Source: Thermoanaerobaculia bacterium (lineage in GTDB: Bacteria > Acidobacteriota > Thermoanaerobaculia > Multivoradales > JAHEKO01). Taken from it: a stretch of 43,789 bases of DNA. This document shows positions 8,310-17,519 of the stretch, piece by piece. The stretch is taken from positions 1 through 43,789 of the forward strand of contig CALZKB010000055.1 in assembly GCA_945787575.1 (NCBI GenBank), in the 5' to 3' direction. How positions within the stretch are numbered: the stretch's first letter is position 1; each line of letters begins with the position of its first letter. The notes beneath the pieces were generated by a model that made no database searches, was not told where the DNA came from, and worked only from the letters and a program-made list of their open reading frames with translations. The position numbers and the translations under genes are program-made.

Positions 8310-9938
8310 CTACCGCTTGACTCTGGCTCCCTCTTCTTCGACCGAGAGGATCCACCCGACGATCTTGCCCGGTTGCACCGGACCCTGCTCTTTCCAGAAC
8401 CTCGCATCCCGCAGATAGCGGCTCGAGGTGTCGGTCTCGGGAATGCCGGAGATCTCTTCGTGGATTCTCCGAAACCGCTGCACCCAGCGTTCGCAGTTGG
8501 CGAGCCTCAAGTCGACCCAGCCCGCCGCGCACCACTTCTCGACGAGCTCCGGAGTCACCTCTCGGTCCTCGCAGTCACCGGGAACGATGACTTTCGGTCC
8601 CCGCAGCAGGCGACCGTCGGCTAGCAGCAACGGGATCCCGATCGCGGCGATCTCGTTGGCGAGCCGCGCGCGTTCGTTGACGAGACGGTTGAGCCGGGCA
8701 ACGACTTCTTCGGGATGGGCGTCGCGGACCGCCGCCATCGTGCCGAACGCTTCGCGCAGCAAGTGCGCCTCGAACAGCAGCTTGGTGTTGTGCGGCGGGC
8801 CGAGCATCTCGAAGGCGACGCTTCGCGTCTCTCCCTCGGCTTCGAGCTCGGTCATCCGCTCGAGCGCCCAATGGCGCATGAGTCCTGCGCGATAGGTCGG
8901 ACCGAGCACGGCCTTGTCGAGCGAGTTGACGATGTCGTGCCCGGTGTTGCCGCCCTCGATCTCGAAGATCAGATAGCGGGCGATCTCCTCGGGGGTGACG
9001 AACTCCATCTGGCGGGCGGTCGTCAGCAGTGCGAACTCCTCGAGGCTGAAGAGCCCGTTCTCGCCGGTGTCGATGAACACCGTTTCGAGAACCTCGTCGG
9101 TCTCGCGCCCCGCGGTTGGATCGTGAGTCGAGAACGTCGGTCCGATCTCGGCTGGCTCCGCTTCGACGAGGCGGATCGGCTGCCCCTTGCGCCAGATCGG
9201 GCCGTGCTCGATGCTCTTCCAGGCGATCGCCGCCGCTGGCTTGATCTCCTTGATGATCGGCGCGCCCGGAGTGCGGGCCATGAGAAAGAGCAACATCGAA
9301 TGGGCGCCGGCCATCGCACTCTTCGACAGGAGCATCCGGCTCGGCTTCTCCTCGGAGTGGGTGTAGGGGACGTTCAAGCCCATCCCGCCGGTACCGCTGG
9401 TCCCGACCTTCATGTAGACGCTGGCGCCGCAGTCGGTGAGACTGCGGTAGAGCACCTGAATGTGGCGGATGAGACGCGGCACGTAGAGCGCCTCGAGCAG
9501 ATCCTCGGCCGTCTCTTCGTCGACCGCACCGGTCCCAATCTGCTCCCACAGCCGTTCCGCGCTCGGGTAGATGTCCTGGTAGGCGATCGCCGTAGCGGTG
9601 TTGACGCAGTCGATCACCACGTCGGGGCGGCTCTCGCCGAGCAGGCGGTAGAGCAGGAACGTGTCGAGATCCTCATTGGCGAGCTGACGCAACTGCGAGC
9701 TGATCCGCTCCCGCCGATCGGCCTCGTGATCGAGGCCGAAGATGTCGCCGGCCGACACCGAGACGAGCGTGTCGCCGGCTTCCGGCGCCAGTTCGTCGCG
9801 CGCCGACTCCGCTTCCTCGAGCCGTAGCGAGTGGATCTGGATCTCGCTCGCTCTGTCCACCAGCAGCTCGCGGCAGACGGCAGTGCCGACCAGGCCGTAC
9901 CCGCCCAGCACCAGGATCTTGCTGCCCTCGATCTTCAT
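8310..9938 (-). CDS. uncharacterised NAD(P)-binding Rossmann protein (extended SDR-like), GDH operon
   Basis: A 542-residue protein that starts with a textbook dinucleotide-binding loop (KILVLGGYGLVGTAV) and has DVVIDCVNTATAIAYQDIY in the position where SDR proteins bind cofactor. A central conserved stretch, MKVGTSGTGGMGLNVPYTHS followed by EEKPSRMLLSKSAMAGAH, contains a Tyr and a Lys, but not in the usual YxxxK spacing. The C-terminal 200 residues are helical and match nothing I can name. It is almost twice the length of a classical SDR. It is the first gene of a probable operon with glutamate dehydrogenase and is preceded by a terminator-like hairpin, so a link to amino-acid or nitrogen metabolism is an inference. 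No signal peptide or membrane helix is seen. Confidence 0.75.
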   Translation of the reverse strand: MKIEGSKILVLGGYGLVGTAVCRELLVDRASEIQIHSLRLEEAESARDELAPEAGDTLVSVSAGDIFGLDHEADRRERISSQLRQLANEDLDTFLLYRLLGESRPDVVIDCVNTATAIAYQDIYPSAERLWEQIGTGAVDEETAEDLLEALYVPRLIRHIQVLYRSLTDCGASVYMKVGTSGTGGMGLNVPYTHSEEKPSRMLLSKSAMAGAHSMLLFLMARTPGAPIIKEIKPAAAIAWKSIEHGPIWRKGQPIRLVEAEPAEIGPTFSTHDPTAGRETDEVLETVFIDTGENGLFSLEEFALLTTARQMEFVTPEEIARYLIFEIEGGNTGHDIVNSLDKAVLGPTYRAGLMRHWALERMTELEAEGETRSVAFEMLGPPHNTKLLFEAHLLREAFGTMAAVRDAHPEEVVARLNRLVNERARLANEIAAIGIPLLLADGRLLRGPKVIVPGDCEDREVTPELVEKWCAAGWVDLRLANCERWVQRFRRIHEEISGIPETDTSSRYLRDARFWKEQGPVQPGKIVGWILSVEEEGARVKR

Positions 9939-9961
9939 GGATCCGCCTTGTCGATGGAACG

Positions 9962-9991
9962 AAAAACAGCACCCGGCGTAGCCACGGGTGC
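9962..9991 (-). terminator. terminator-like hairpin in the leader of the 9938 gene (possible attenuator)
   Basis: On the minus strand GCACCCG (9991-9985) and CGGGTGC (9975-9969) form a 7-bp GC-rich stem. It is followed at once by TGTTTTTC. This has the form of a Rho-independent terminator, yet it lies 24 bases upstream of the start codon of the minus-strand gene, with no minus-strand gene immediately upstream. It could end leader transcripts conditionally. Confidence 0.5.
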
Positions 9992-10140
9992 CGACGAGAA
10001 GCTTAGCAGAAGGGGGGCTCGGACCGGCGCGGGGGCCGAACTCTCACCGCCGCGCTCGCAGGCCAGCCCGAGACCTCGCGAACGACGCCGGCTTGACGGC
10101 GGCGCGCTCAGGATCGAAGATCAAGCGACGGAGGCGAGCG

Positions 10141-10659
10141 ATGGACCCGCGCTACCCGATCGGCGAGTTCGAGAAGCCCGAGAAATTGACCGCGGCCGAG
10201 CGGGCCGAGGCCATCGACGCAATCGCCGCCGCTCCGTCCGAGCTCCGCAAGGTCGTCGACGGTCTCGTCGACGCGCAGCTCGACTGGCCGTACCGGCCCG
10301 ACGGCTGGACGGTTCGCCAAGTGGTGCATCACCTTCCCGACAGCCACCTCAACAGCTTCATCCGCTTCAAGCTCGGCCTGACAGAGACCACGCCGCGGAT
10401 CGGGACCTATCAGGAGGCCCTCTGGGCGGAGCTCCCGGATGCGAGCCTGCCGATCGACGTCTCCCTCAGATTGCTCGACGCCTTGCACGAGCGTTGGGTC
10501 GCCCTCTTGCGCTCGCTCGACAACTCCGATTGGGCGCGGACGATCGACCATCCCGAGATGGGTCGACTGCGCCTCGATCAGCTGCTGGCGCTCTACGGTT
10601 GGCACTCACGGCACCATGTTGCGCACATTCGCTCGCTTCGCGGGCGCATGGGTTGGTAG
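10141..10659 (+). CDS. DinB-superfamily putative metal-dependent hydrolase (YfiT-like)
   Basis: A 172-residue protein starting at the ATG at 10141 behind GGAGGCGAGCG. A longer in-frame start at 9988 adds arginine-rich residues without family character. The opening DPRYPIGEFEKPEKLT, the middle DGWTVRQVVHHLPDSHLNSF and the end YGWHSRHHVAHIRSLRGRMG are typical of the YfiT branch of the DinB/bacillithiol-transferase-like four-helix-bundle family. The expected metal-binding histidines are in VVHHLPDSH and in YGWHSRHHVAHI. Family members bind nickel or zinc, and some transfer thiol cofactors to electrophiles, so a detoxification role is likely but unproven. It is a single gene between the divergent Rossmann-protein gene and pckA. 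Confidence 0.88.
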   Translation: MDPRYPIGEFEKPEKLTAAERAEAIDAIAAAPSELRKVVDGLVDAQLDWPYRPDGWTVRQVVHHLPDSHLNSFIRFKLGLTETTPRIGTYQEALWAELPDASLPIDVSLRLLDALHERWVALLRSLDNSDWARTIDHPEMGRLRLDQLLALYGWHSRHHVAHIRSLRGRMGW

Positions 10660-10733
10660 TCTTCCGTTCTAGACGGTCGCTCGGCCCCGCGCCCCCCGTC
10701 AACAACGATTCTTCCTCTTAACCTCCCACGCCC

Positions 10734-12359
10734 ATGGAGTCCGCGCAGAGCATGAAAAACAAAGGTACAGCCGTCAGCGCTCATGGTCTCGAAACCCACG
10801 GTATTCGCGATGCCCGCTCGGTCTACTGGAATCTCAGTCCGGCCGAGCTCTACGAGCACGCAATCTTGAACGGGGAGGCGATGCTCGCTTCCGACGGTCC
10901 CCTGGTCGCCCTGACCGGCGACCGCACCGGCCGCTCTCCCAACGACAAGTTCGTAGTGAAGGCCGGCAGCTCCGCCGACGAGATCTGGTGGGGCGACGTC
11001 AACCTCCCGTTCGAGCAAGCTCACTTCGACGCTCTCGATGACAAGGTCCGACGCCACTTCGAGGGCAAGGATCTCTACGTCTTCGACGGCTATGCGGGCG
11101 CCGACCCGGCTTTCCGCCTGCGAGTTCGTATCGTGACGGAGTTCGCCTGGCACAGCCTCTTCGCCCGCAATATGTTCGTGCGCGAGACCGACACCGCCAA
11201 GCTCGCCGAGTTCGAGCCCAACTTCACGGTGCTCGCCGCCCCGACCCTCGAGGCGGATCCCGAAACCGACGGCACCAACTCCGGCGCCTTCATCGTCGTC
11301 GACATGGAGCGGCACCACGTGGTCATCGGCGGCACTCGCTACGCCGGCGAGATCAAGAAGAGCATCTTCTCGGTGATGAACTACTACCTACCGCGCAAAG
11401 GCGTTCTCTCGATGCACTGCTCGGCCAACTACGGCGAGACGCCCGACGACGCGGCGCTTTTCTTCGGCCTGTCGGGAACCGGCAAGACGACGCTCTCCGC
11501 CGACCCTTATCGGACACTCGTCGGCGACGACGAGCACGGCTGGAGCGACCGCGGCATCTTCAACATCGAAGGCGGCTGCTACGCCAAGGTGATCCGCCTG
11601 TCGCCGGAGGGCGAGCCCGACATCTACCGGACAACCCAGACTTTCGGGACGATTCTCGAGAATGTGGTGATCGACCCGGCCACCCGCGACCTCGACCTCG
11701 ACGACGACCGCTACACCGAGAACACCCGGGCGAGCTACCCGATCACCCAGCTGCCGCACGCCGACTACGACGGTTGCTCGGGGCACCCACGCCAGATCAT
11801 CTTCCTGACCGCCGACGCCTTCGGCGTGCTGCCCCCGATCAGCCGGCTGACCGATGAGCAGGCGCTCTACCACTTCCTCTCTGGATATACCGCCAAGGTC
11901 GCCGGCACCGAGGCGGGCGTCACCGAGCCGAAGGCGACCTTCAGCGCCTGCTTCGGAGCTCCCTTCATGCCGCTCCATCCAGGCCGCTACGCGGAGCTGT
12001 TGGGCGAGAAGATGCGCCGACACGAGACTACGGCTTGGTTGATCAACACGGGCTGGACCGGAGGGCCCTACGGCACCGGCAGTCGGATCGAGCTTGCCTA
12101 CACCCGCGGGATGGTGACGGCGGCGCTCTCCGGCGAGCTGGACGACGCCCCGACCCGGGTCGATCCAGTGTTCGGGCTGGCTGTGCCGACCGCTGTCGAA
12201 GGCGTGCCGAGCGAGGTGCTCGATCCACGCACGACCTGGGCGGACCCAGCCGCGTACGACGAGCTCGCCCGCAAGCTGGCGCAGATGTTCCGCGACAACT
12301 TCGAGAAGTACCGCGACGGCGTCTCCGACGCGGTAGCCGCCGCCGAGCCCAAAGGCTGA
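10734..12359 (+). CDS. pckA: phosphoenolpyruvate carboxykinase (ATP)
   Basis: A 541-residue cytosolic enzyme that converts oxaloacetate and ATP to phosphoenolpyruvate, CO2 and ADP, the first committed step of gluconeogenesis. Recognisable motifs are LTGDRTGRSPNDKFVV near the N-terminus, the substrate-site VRIVTEFAWHSLFARNMFVR, the kinase-1a P-loop FFGLSGTGKTTLSADP, the kinase-2 motif VGDDEHGWSDRGIFNIEGGC, and the adenine-side RIELAYTRGMV. Length matches the family (about 530-540). A second ATG at 10752 (MKNKGT) is an alternative start and neither has a strong ribosome site. The stop is seven bases from the convergent symporter stop, with no obvious terminator between them. Confidence 0.96.
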   Translation: MESAQSMKNKGTAVSAHGLETHGIRDARSVYWNLSPAELYEHAILNGEAMLASDGPLVALTGDRTGRSPNDKFVVKAGSSADEIWWGDVNLPFEQAHFDALDDKVRRHFEGKDLYVFDGYAGADPAFRLRVRIVTEFAWHSLFARNMFVRETDTAKLAEFEPNFTVLAAPTLEADPETDGTNSGAFIVVDMERHHVVIGGTRYAGEIKKSIFSVMNYYLPRKGVLSMHCSANYGETPDDAALFFGLSGTGKTTLSADPYRTLVGDDEHGWSDRGIFNIEGGCYAKVIRLSPEGEPDIYRTTQTFGTILENVVIDPATRDLDLDDDRYTENTRASYPITQLPHADYDGCSGHPRQIIFLTADAFGVLPPISRLTDEQALYHFLSGYTAKVAGTEAGVTEPKATFSACFGAPFMPLHPGRYAELLGEKMRRHETTAWLINTGWTGGPYGTGSRIELAYTRGMVTAALSGELDDAPTRVDPVFGLAVPTAVEGVPSEVLDPRTTWADPAAYDELARKLAQMFRDNFEKYRDGVSDAVAAAEPKG

Positions 12360-12365
12360 TACCAG

Positions 12366-14309
12366 TCACACTCCGCGTAGCCGGGCGAGACTCCAGCGCA
12401 CCCCCCAGCCGCCGGCCGCGGCGAGCAGCAGCAGCGCGAGCGCTAAGCTCGGGCGGCCGAGGAAGAGGTGGCCGAGGGCGAAGACGAGGCCGAAGATCAG
12501 CGCCACGCCGCTGCCGACCCCGATCAGTGCGATGCCGATCTCGCTGCCGGGAGGGTCGCCGGGGGCTGCGAGCCGTCGCACCGGCCCCCACGCACCCGCC
12601 GGCCGCAGTCGTTCGTAGAAGCTGACCAGCGACTTCGGGTCGGGCGCCTTGCCTAGCGCCAGCACCGTCAACGCCGCGGTCAGGGAAGATGCCACCACCA
12701 TGAGCAGTCGTCCTTCGTGAGCGAGCACCCCGCCCGGGCTGAGCGGCCCGAGACTCCACTCGATCGGCAGCCACGTCACCAGCAGCGTCGTGGCGGCCGA
12801 GGTCACCATCGCCGCGATCTCCGCCCAGGCGGTCACCCGCCACCAGAACCAACGAAGGATGTAGACCGGGCCGACACCGCCCAGAAACGAGATGAACAGG
12901 GTGAAGAGCGAGGCGATCGACGCGGCCTGCGAGGCGACGATCGCCGCCGCTGCGAGCACGCCGGCGCTGGCCAACCGCGCCACCAGCACGTAGTGTCGGT
13001 CGTCGGCACCCGGTCTCAGAAAGCGCCGGTAGACGTCGTTGACGAAGAACGACGCGGCGACGTTGATCTGGGTGTCGATCGTCGACATGAAAGCGGCGAT
13101 GAGCGACGCCGCGACGAGTCCCAGGAGCCCGACCGGCAGATACCGGCGGAGCATCACCACGTAGGCGCGCTCGGAGTCGCTCGCCGCGATCACCTCGCCG
13201 GCCGCAACCGCCTGCCCGCTCGCCACCATCGGCAACGGTCGCCAGTCCGCGGCACTGCCTTCCGGAACCAGCGCCACGAAACGCTCGTCGCCACTGAGAT
13301 CACGAATCCCGATCATCGCCTCGGTGACGGTCTCCACCCTACCGTTGACCGGTGAGGTGACCTCGAGCGGCGGCAACACCAGCAGCGAGGCGACCGCCAC
13401 AAGAATCCACGGCCACGGACGCAGTGCGTTGTTGGCGACCGCGAACCAGACCACCGCCAGCACCCCCTGGCGCTCGTCGCGGGTGGCGGAGACGCGCTGC
13501 ACGGTCAACGGTGCGCCGTCGGCGCTCTCGACCGCGAACCAGCTCACCCCCAGGTAGACCGCGAGCGCCGCCACCGGCGTCGTCCAGAAGCCCGCGGACA
13601 AAGGTCCGCCAGCTCCCGGCCGCGGGAAGAACGCGAGCCGCTCGGCCGCCAGCTCGCCGCCGGTCACCGCGGCGGCCACCGCCTCCGCTCCACCCACCGC
13701 CCGCCAGGCGAGCACCGCGAGGAGCACCGCCCCGATCATCGACATCACGAACTGCACCAGATCGGTTACGACCACCCCCCAAAGCCCGGCCAGCAGGGAG
13801 TAGGTCAGCGCGATGGCGCAGGCGATCGCCAGACCCACTACCTTGTCGACGCCGAACAGCACGTCGATGATCTTGCTGGCAGCCAGCAACACCCAGCACA
13901 TGGCGATGACGTCGACGAAGCCGGCGTGGAGCACCCCGAGAAAGCCGCGCAGCCAGCGCGCCCCGCCGTCGCCGTAGCGCAGCTCGGCAAACTCCGCCTT
14001 GGTCATCAGGTTGCCTCGACGCCACCAGCGGGCGAAAACGAAGCCGGTCGCCAGGCCGGTGAGCGCGTAGCACCACCACAGCCAGTTCTTCCAGATCCCG
14101 TGGTCGCGCACCCAGCCCGAGATCACGAGCGGCGTGTCGGCGGCGAAGGTGGTGGCGACGATCGAGGTGCCGGCGAGCCACCAGGGAAGCTTGCGGCCGG
14201 AGAGGAAGTACTCGTCGATCGATGCCCCGCCGCGCTTCGCCATGACCACGCCCACACCGAGCGCAAACACGAGGTAGGCGCCGACGAACCACCAATCGAT
14301 CGGATGCAT
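12366..14309 (-). CDS. sodium:solute symporter family (SSS/SLC5) transporter
   Basis: A 647-residue polytopic inner-membrane protein with about 13-15 hydrophobic helices. The N-terminus (WWFVGAYLVFALGVGVVMAK, then DEYFLSGRKLPWWLAGTSIV) is the SSS signature: first helix, then the F-L-[AS]-G-R-x-x-W loop. TYSLLAGLWGVVVTDLVQFV is the conserved helix-5 motif containing sodium-site residues. A large soluble insert lies at about 330-370 (VTSPVNGRVETVTEAMIGIR to PLPMVASGQAVAAGEV), longer than usual. FMSTIDTQINVAASFFVNDV is the typical helix-8 sodium-site region. The substrate is not predictable. It starts at the ATG at 14309, is convergent with pckA, and is divergent from the M3 peptidase gene with a 129-base gap. 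Confidence 0.93.
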   Translation of the reverse strand: MHPIDWWFVGAYLVFALGVGVVMAKRGGASIDEYFLSGRKLPWWLAGTSIVATTFAADTPLVISGWVRDHGIWKNWLWWCYALTGLATGFVFARWWRRGNLMTKAEFAELRYGDGGARWLRGFLGVLHAGFVDVIAMCWVLLAASKIIDVLFGVDKVVGLAIACAIALTYSLLAGLWGVVVTDLVQFVMSMIGAVLLAVLAWRAVGGAEAVAAAVTGGELAAERLAFFPRPGAGGPLSAGFWTTPVAALAVYLGVSWFAVESADGAPLTVQRVSATRDERQGVLAVVWFAVANNALRPWPWILVAVASLLVLPPLEVTSPVNGRVETVTEAMIGIRDLSGDERFVALVPEGSAADWRPLPMVASGQAVAAGEVIAASDSERAYVVMLRRYLPVGLLGLVAASLIAAFMSTIDTQINVAASFFVNDVYRRFLRPGADDRHYVLVARLASAGVLAAAAIVASQAASIASLFTLFISFLGGVGPVYILRWFWWRVTAWAEIAAMVTSAATTLLVTWLPIEWSLGPLSPGGVLAHEGRLLMVVASSLTAALTVLALGKAPDPKSLVSFYERLRPAGAWGPVRRLAAPGDPPGSEIGIALIGVGSGVALIFGLVFALGHLFLGRPSLALALLLLAAAGGWGVRWSLARLRGV

Positions 14310-14438
14310 GGCGCTACCCTAACCCGCCGCATCGATCTCTCGGCGCCACCACCCGATCCCCAATGCAAGACGCGCCCGGAAACTCGAGACGATGGGCCGG
14401 CTTCGGCTTCCCGTATGATCCCCCGCGCCGGAGGACGA

Positions 14439-16226
14439 ATGCCGACTGAGACCACCCACCCCTATCACCAGCGAGCCTGGACCCTCGCCGAACTGCTACC
14501 GGACGCGTCCGAAGCGACGGTCGCGGCTCGCCTCGCCGACGCGGAGGAAGCGGTGGCCGCCTTCGAGGCGCGGCGGCACGAGCTTTCGGCTCAGATGCAG
14601 CCCGAGACGATGCTCTCCCTGGTTGGCGATTACGAAGCGCTCGTCGAGCGGCTCTACGTGATCTCCGCGTATGGCTCGCTGGGTTTCGCCTCCGACACCC
14701 AATCCGCGGAAGCGCTCGGCCTCATGAGCCGGATCGAGCAGGTAATGACCGGCCTGCAGAACCGGCTTCTGTTCTTCTCGCTCTGGTGGAAGGAACTCGG
14801 AGACGAAGAGGCCCGGCGCCTGCTTCCAGATCGTCCGTCGCACGCCGACTATCGCCACTTCCTTCTCGACCTGCGACGGCTCCGATCGTTCTCGCTCGAC
14901 GAGAAGTCCGAGCAGCTCGTGAACCTCAAGGACGCGAACGGCATGAGCGCCTTGATGACGGTCTACAGCATGCTCGCCAACCGCCTCGAGTTCGAGCTCG
15001 ATCTCGACGGCGAGCCGACGACCCTCACCCGCGGCGAGCTGATGAGCCAGGTCTACTCGATCGATCCCGACCGGCGCGCCGCCGCCTACCAGGAGCTCCA
15101 TCGAGTGTTCGAAGACGAGGCGCAGATCCTCGGACAGATCTACCTGCACCGGGTCCGCGACTGGTCGGAGGAGTCGGTCGAGCTGCGCGGCTACTCCTCG
15201 CCGATCGCCGTCCGCAATGCCGACAACGACATTCCCGACGAAGCGGTCGCGACTCTGCTCGACGTCACCCGCGAGCACATCGACCTCTTCCAGCGCTACT
15301 TCCGGCTGAAGGCCGATTGGCTCGGCTACGAGAAGCTCCACCGCTACGACCTCTACGCCCCGCTCGCCGCCAGCGACAAGCAGATCCCGTACGAGGACGC
15401 CGTCGCCACCGTGCTCGACACCTTCGGCGACTTCAACTCCGACTTCGCGGCGCGAGCCGAGCGGGTGTTCGCCGACGACCACGTCGACGCCGAGATCCGG
15501 CCGGGCAAGAAGAGCGGCGCTTTCTGCTCGACCGTGCTGCCCAAGCAGACGCCGTGGGTGCTTCTCAACTACACGTCGAAGGTGCGCGACGTCTCCACCA
15601 TGGCCCACGAGGTCGGTCACGCCGTCCACAGCATGCTGGCCGAGGGTCACTCGGTGCTCACCCAGCACGCCTGCCTGCCGCTGGCCGAGACCGCCTCGGT
15701 CTTCGCCGAAAGGCTCCTCACCGACCGGCTGCTCGCGCGAGAGTCCGACCCCACGGTTCGGCGTGAGCTCCTCGCCGCTCAGATGGATGACATCTACGCC
15801 ACCGTCATTCGTCAGGCCTATTTCACCCGCTTCGAGATCGCCGCCCATGAAGCGATCGCCGGGGGGGCGACGGTGGATGCGCTCGACGACCTCTATCAGG
15901 CCACCCTCGACGAGCAGTTCGGCGAGTCGGTCGAGCTTTCGACCGAGTTCCGCAAGGAGTGGGTGACGATCCCTCACATCTACCACACGCCGTTCTACTG
16001 CTACGCCTACAGCTTTGGTCAGCTCCTGGTGCTAGCGCTCTACCAGCGCTACCTCACCGAGGGCGAGGCGTTCGTCCCTGGCTATCTGGAGATGCTCAGC
16101 GCCGGCGGCGGGGCGCCGCCGGTCGAGGTGCTGGCGGCCGCCGGAGTCGATCCGAGCGATCCCGACTTCTGGCGCGGTGGCTTCGCGGTCGTCGAGGGTG
16201 TTGTCGACGAGCTCGAGGCGCTCTGA
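14439..16226 (+). CDS. M3-family oligoendopeptidase (PepF-like)
   Basis: From the ATG at 14439 (CCGGAGGACGA directly upstream) the protein is 595 residues, the normal length for oligoendopeptidase F. The frame is open for 513 bases further upstream, but that part only mirrors the opposite-strand symporter. The metal-site motif TMAHEVGHAVHSMLAEGH (HEVGH) is followed about 25 residues later by LAETASVFAERL, which supplies the third zinc ligand Glu. The C-terminal IYHTPFYCYAYSFGQLLVLA is the conserved M3 substrate-binding helix with Tyr/His residues. No signal peptide is present, so it should act in the cytoplasm, cutting short peptides. It is the first of two plus-strand genes. Confidence 0.95.
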   Translation: MPTETTHPYHQRAWTLAELLPDASEATVAARLADAEEAVAAFEARRHELSAQMQPETMLSLVGDYEALVERLYVISAYGSLGFASDTQSAEALGLMSRIEQVMTGLQNRLLFFSLWWKELGDEEARRLLPDRPSHADYRHFLLDLRRLRSFSLDEKSEQLVNLKDANGMSALMTVYSMLANRLEFELDLDGEPTTLTRGELMSQVYSIDPDRRAAAYQELHRVFEDEAQILGQIYLHRVRDWSEESVELRGYSSPIAVRNADNDIPDEAVATLLDVTREHIDLFQRYFRLKADWLGYEKLHRYDLYAPLAASDKQIPYEDAVATVLDTFGDFNSDFAARAERVFADDHVDAEIRPGKKSGAFCSTVLPKQTPWVLLNYTSKVRDVSTMAHEVGHAVHSMLAEGHSVLTQHACLPLAETASVFAERLLTDRLLARESDPTVRRELLAAQMDDIYATVIRQAYFTRFEIAAHEAIAGGATVDALDDLYQATLDEQFGESVELSTEFRKEWVTIPHIYHTPFYCYAYSFGQLLVLALYQRYLTEGEAFVPGYLEMLSAGGGAPPVEVLAAAGVDPSDPDFWRGGFAVVEGVVDELEAL

Positions 16227-16303
16227 TTCCCTCCAAGCCGGTTCTTCGAGCGGTCGAAGTCCACCACGGACCCGCCGATCGGGCTATTGTCGGTGTTGCC
16301 ACG

Positions 16304-17365
16304 ATGCGAATGCTCGCCATCCTCCTCGTGCACTGGGTCCTGCCGGTGCTGGCTCATGGCCAGCCAGTCGAACGGCTGGGCACGATCGGAGACAGCCTGA
16401 CAGACGAGTATTTCGAGCAAAGCTACGACTACGCTCGGGCCTGGACCGAGCTGCTGGTCGAAGAGCGGGGTCTCACGTTCGGTCCGACGGCGAGCGATGC
16501 CGGGGAGCCGGGCGGCAGCTGGGGTGAGCCGCGACGCACCGGCTTCGAGGACAACTGGGCGCGCTCAGGCGCCACTACCGACGACGCGTTGGCTGCCGGC
16601 CAGCACAGCGGAGTGGCCGAGGGCGCAATCGAGCGCGACATTTCCCACATCCTGCTCTACATCGGCGGCAACGACTTCTCGCCCTGGGCCGGGGCCTACG
16701 ACGAGATCTACGACGGGCTGTGGAACCAGGCCGAGATCGACTCCTGGATCGCCGGTCGGGTCGCCAACCTGCGCTTCATGCTCGATACCGTCCAGCCCAC
16801 CGGTGCCCGCATCGTCCTTTTCGGCATCCTCGACTTCTCGGTGATGCCCTGGCTCAACCAGGGCGACTACGACGATCCGACGCGGCGGGAAGCGGTGGCG
16901 GCGGCGGTCGGCCAGTTCGGCGACGAGATCCAGAGCCTCGCCGAGCAACGAGCCCTCGTCTTCCTCGACGTCTTCGCGCTCGGGCGGGCGGTTTTCGGTA
17001 CCAACCTGGCGCCCCGAACCGTCCTGCTCGTCGGCAATGTGGAGATCGACTTGACCGGCCGCGACACGCCGAGTGGAGGACTCCCGACCGCCGCCTTCGT
17101 CGATGACGGCGTCCACCCCAACACCGTGCTCCAGGGGGTCTGGGCGAACGTCGCAATGACCGCCCTCAACCTCGGCTTCGACGCCGACCTGCCGCTGCTT
17201 TCGGAAGCGGAGATCCTCGCGGCGGCCGGCATCCCCTACGGCGGCAGCGACACCCTCGAGAACGAGATCGGCCCGCTCGCTGGTTTTGTCACCGTCTACA
17301 GGCAGCTGTTCGCGGACGGTTTCGAGAGCGGCGACACCGCGATCTGGTCGTCGACGATTCCATGA
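16304..17365 (+). CDS. secreted SGNH/GDSL-type hydrolase with C-terminal FADGFESGDT tail
   Basis: A 353-residue protein from the ATG at 16304 with a signal peptide (LAILLVHWVLPVLAHGQ). SGNH blocks are in order: block I GTIGDSLTDEY (nucleophile Ser), block II NWARSGATTDD, block III YIGGNDF, and block V DDGVHPN (Asp/His of the triad). The expected activity is esterase or lipase on an ester such as an acyl or acetyl group. The substrate is unknown. The C-terminus LFADGFESGDTAIWSSTIP matches a short tail I know from the ends of many unrelated secreted proteins in Acidobacteria and some Gammaproteobacteria, so it may be a sorting tag. It sits 77 bases after the M3 peptidase gene. Confidence 0.88.
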   Translation: MRMLAILLVHWVLPVLAHGQPVERLGTIGDSLTDEYFEQSYDYARAWTELLVEERGLTFGPTASDAGEPGGSWGEPRRTGFEDNWARSGATTDDALAAGQHSGVAEGAIERDISHILLYIGGNDFSPWAGAYDEIYDGLWNQAEIDSWIAGRVANLRFMLDTVQPTGARIVLFGILDFSVMPWLNQGDYDDPTRREAVAAAVGQFGDEIQSLAEQRALVFLDVFALGRAVFGTNLAPRTVLLVGNVEIDLTGRDTPSGGLPTAAFVDDGVHPNTVLQGVWANVAMTALNLGFDADLPLLSEAEILAAAGIPYGGSDTLENEIGPLAGFVTVYRQLFADGFESGDTAIWSSTIP

Positions 17366-17519
17366 TCGACCCGCCGGCTCTCCTGACGAGCCGTCGCGTG
17401 GGCCCCCGGGCAACGCAATCCGCGGCCGGTCCCAGGTGCCGGCCCTACCGAACGCATGACCGGTCCGTGACCCCAAGAGGCGCACAAACCGGTCAGCACG
17501 CTTCAAGGTACCTGCAGTA

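Noticed and set aside
9988-10140. earlier start for the DinB/YfiT gene
   Set aside because: The added residues are arginine-rich and unlike the family. GGAGG sits directly before the ATG at 10141.
12360-12365. terminator between the convergent pckA and symporter genes
   Set aside because: Only six bases separate the stops and no hairpin with a T-run is visible.
13926-14438. in-frame upstream extension of the M3 peptidase
   Set aside because: It mirrors the opposite-strand symporter. The ATG at 14439 has a good ribosome site and gives the normal family length.
14496-15986. 496-codon minus-strand open frame inside the M3 peptidase gene
   Set aside because: The plus strand encodes HEVGH and the full M3 domain. 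The minus-strand product has no recognisable feature.
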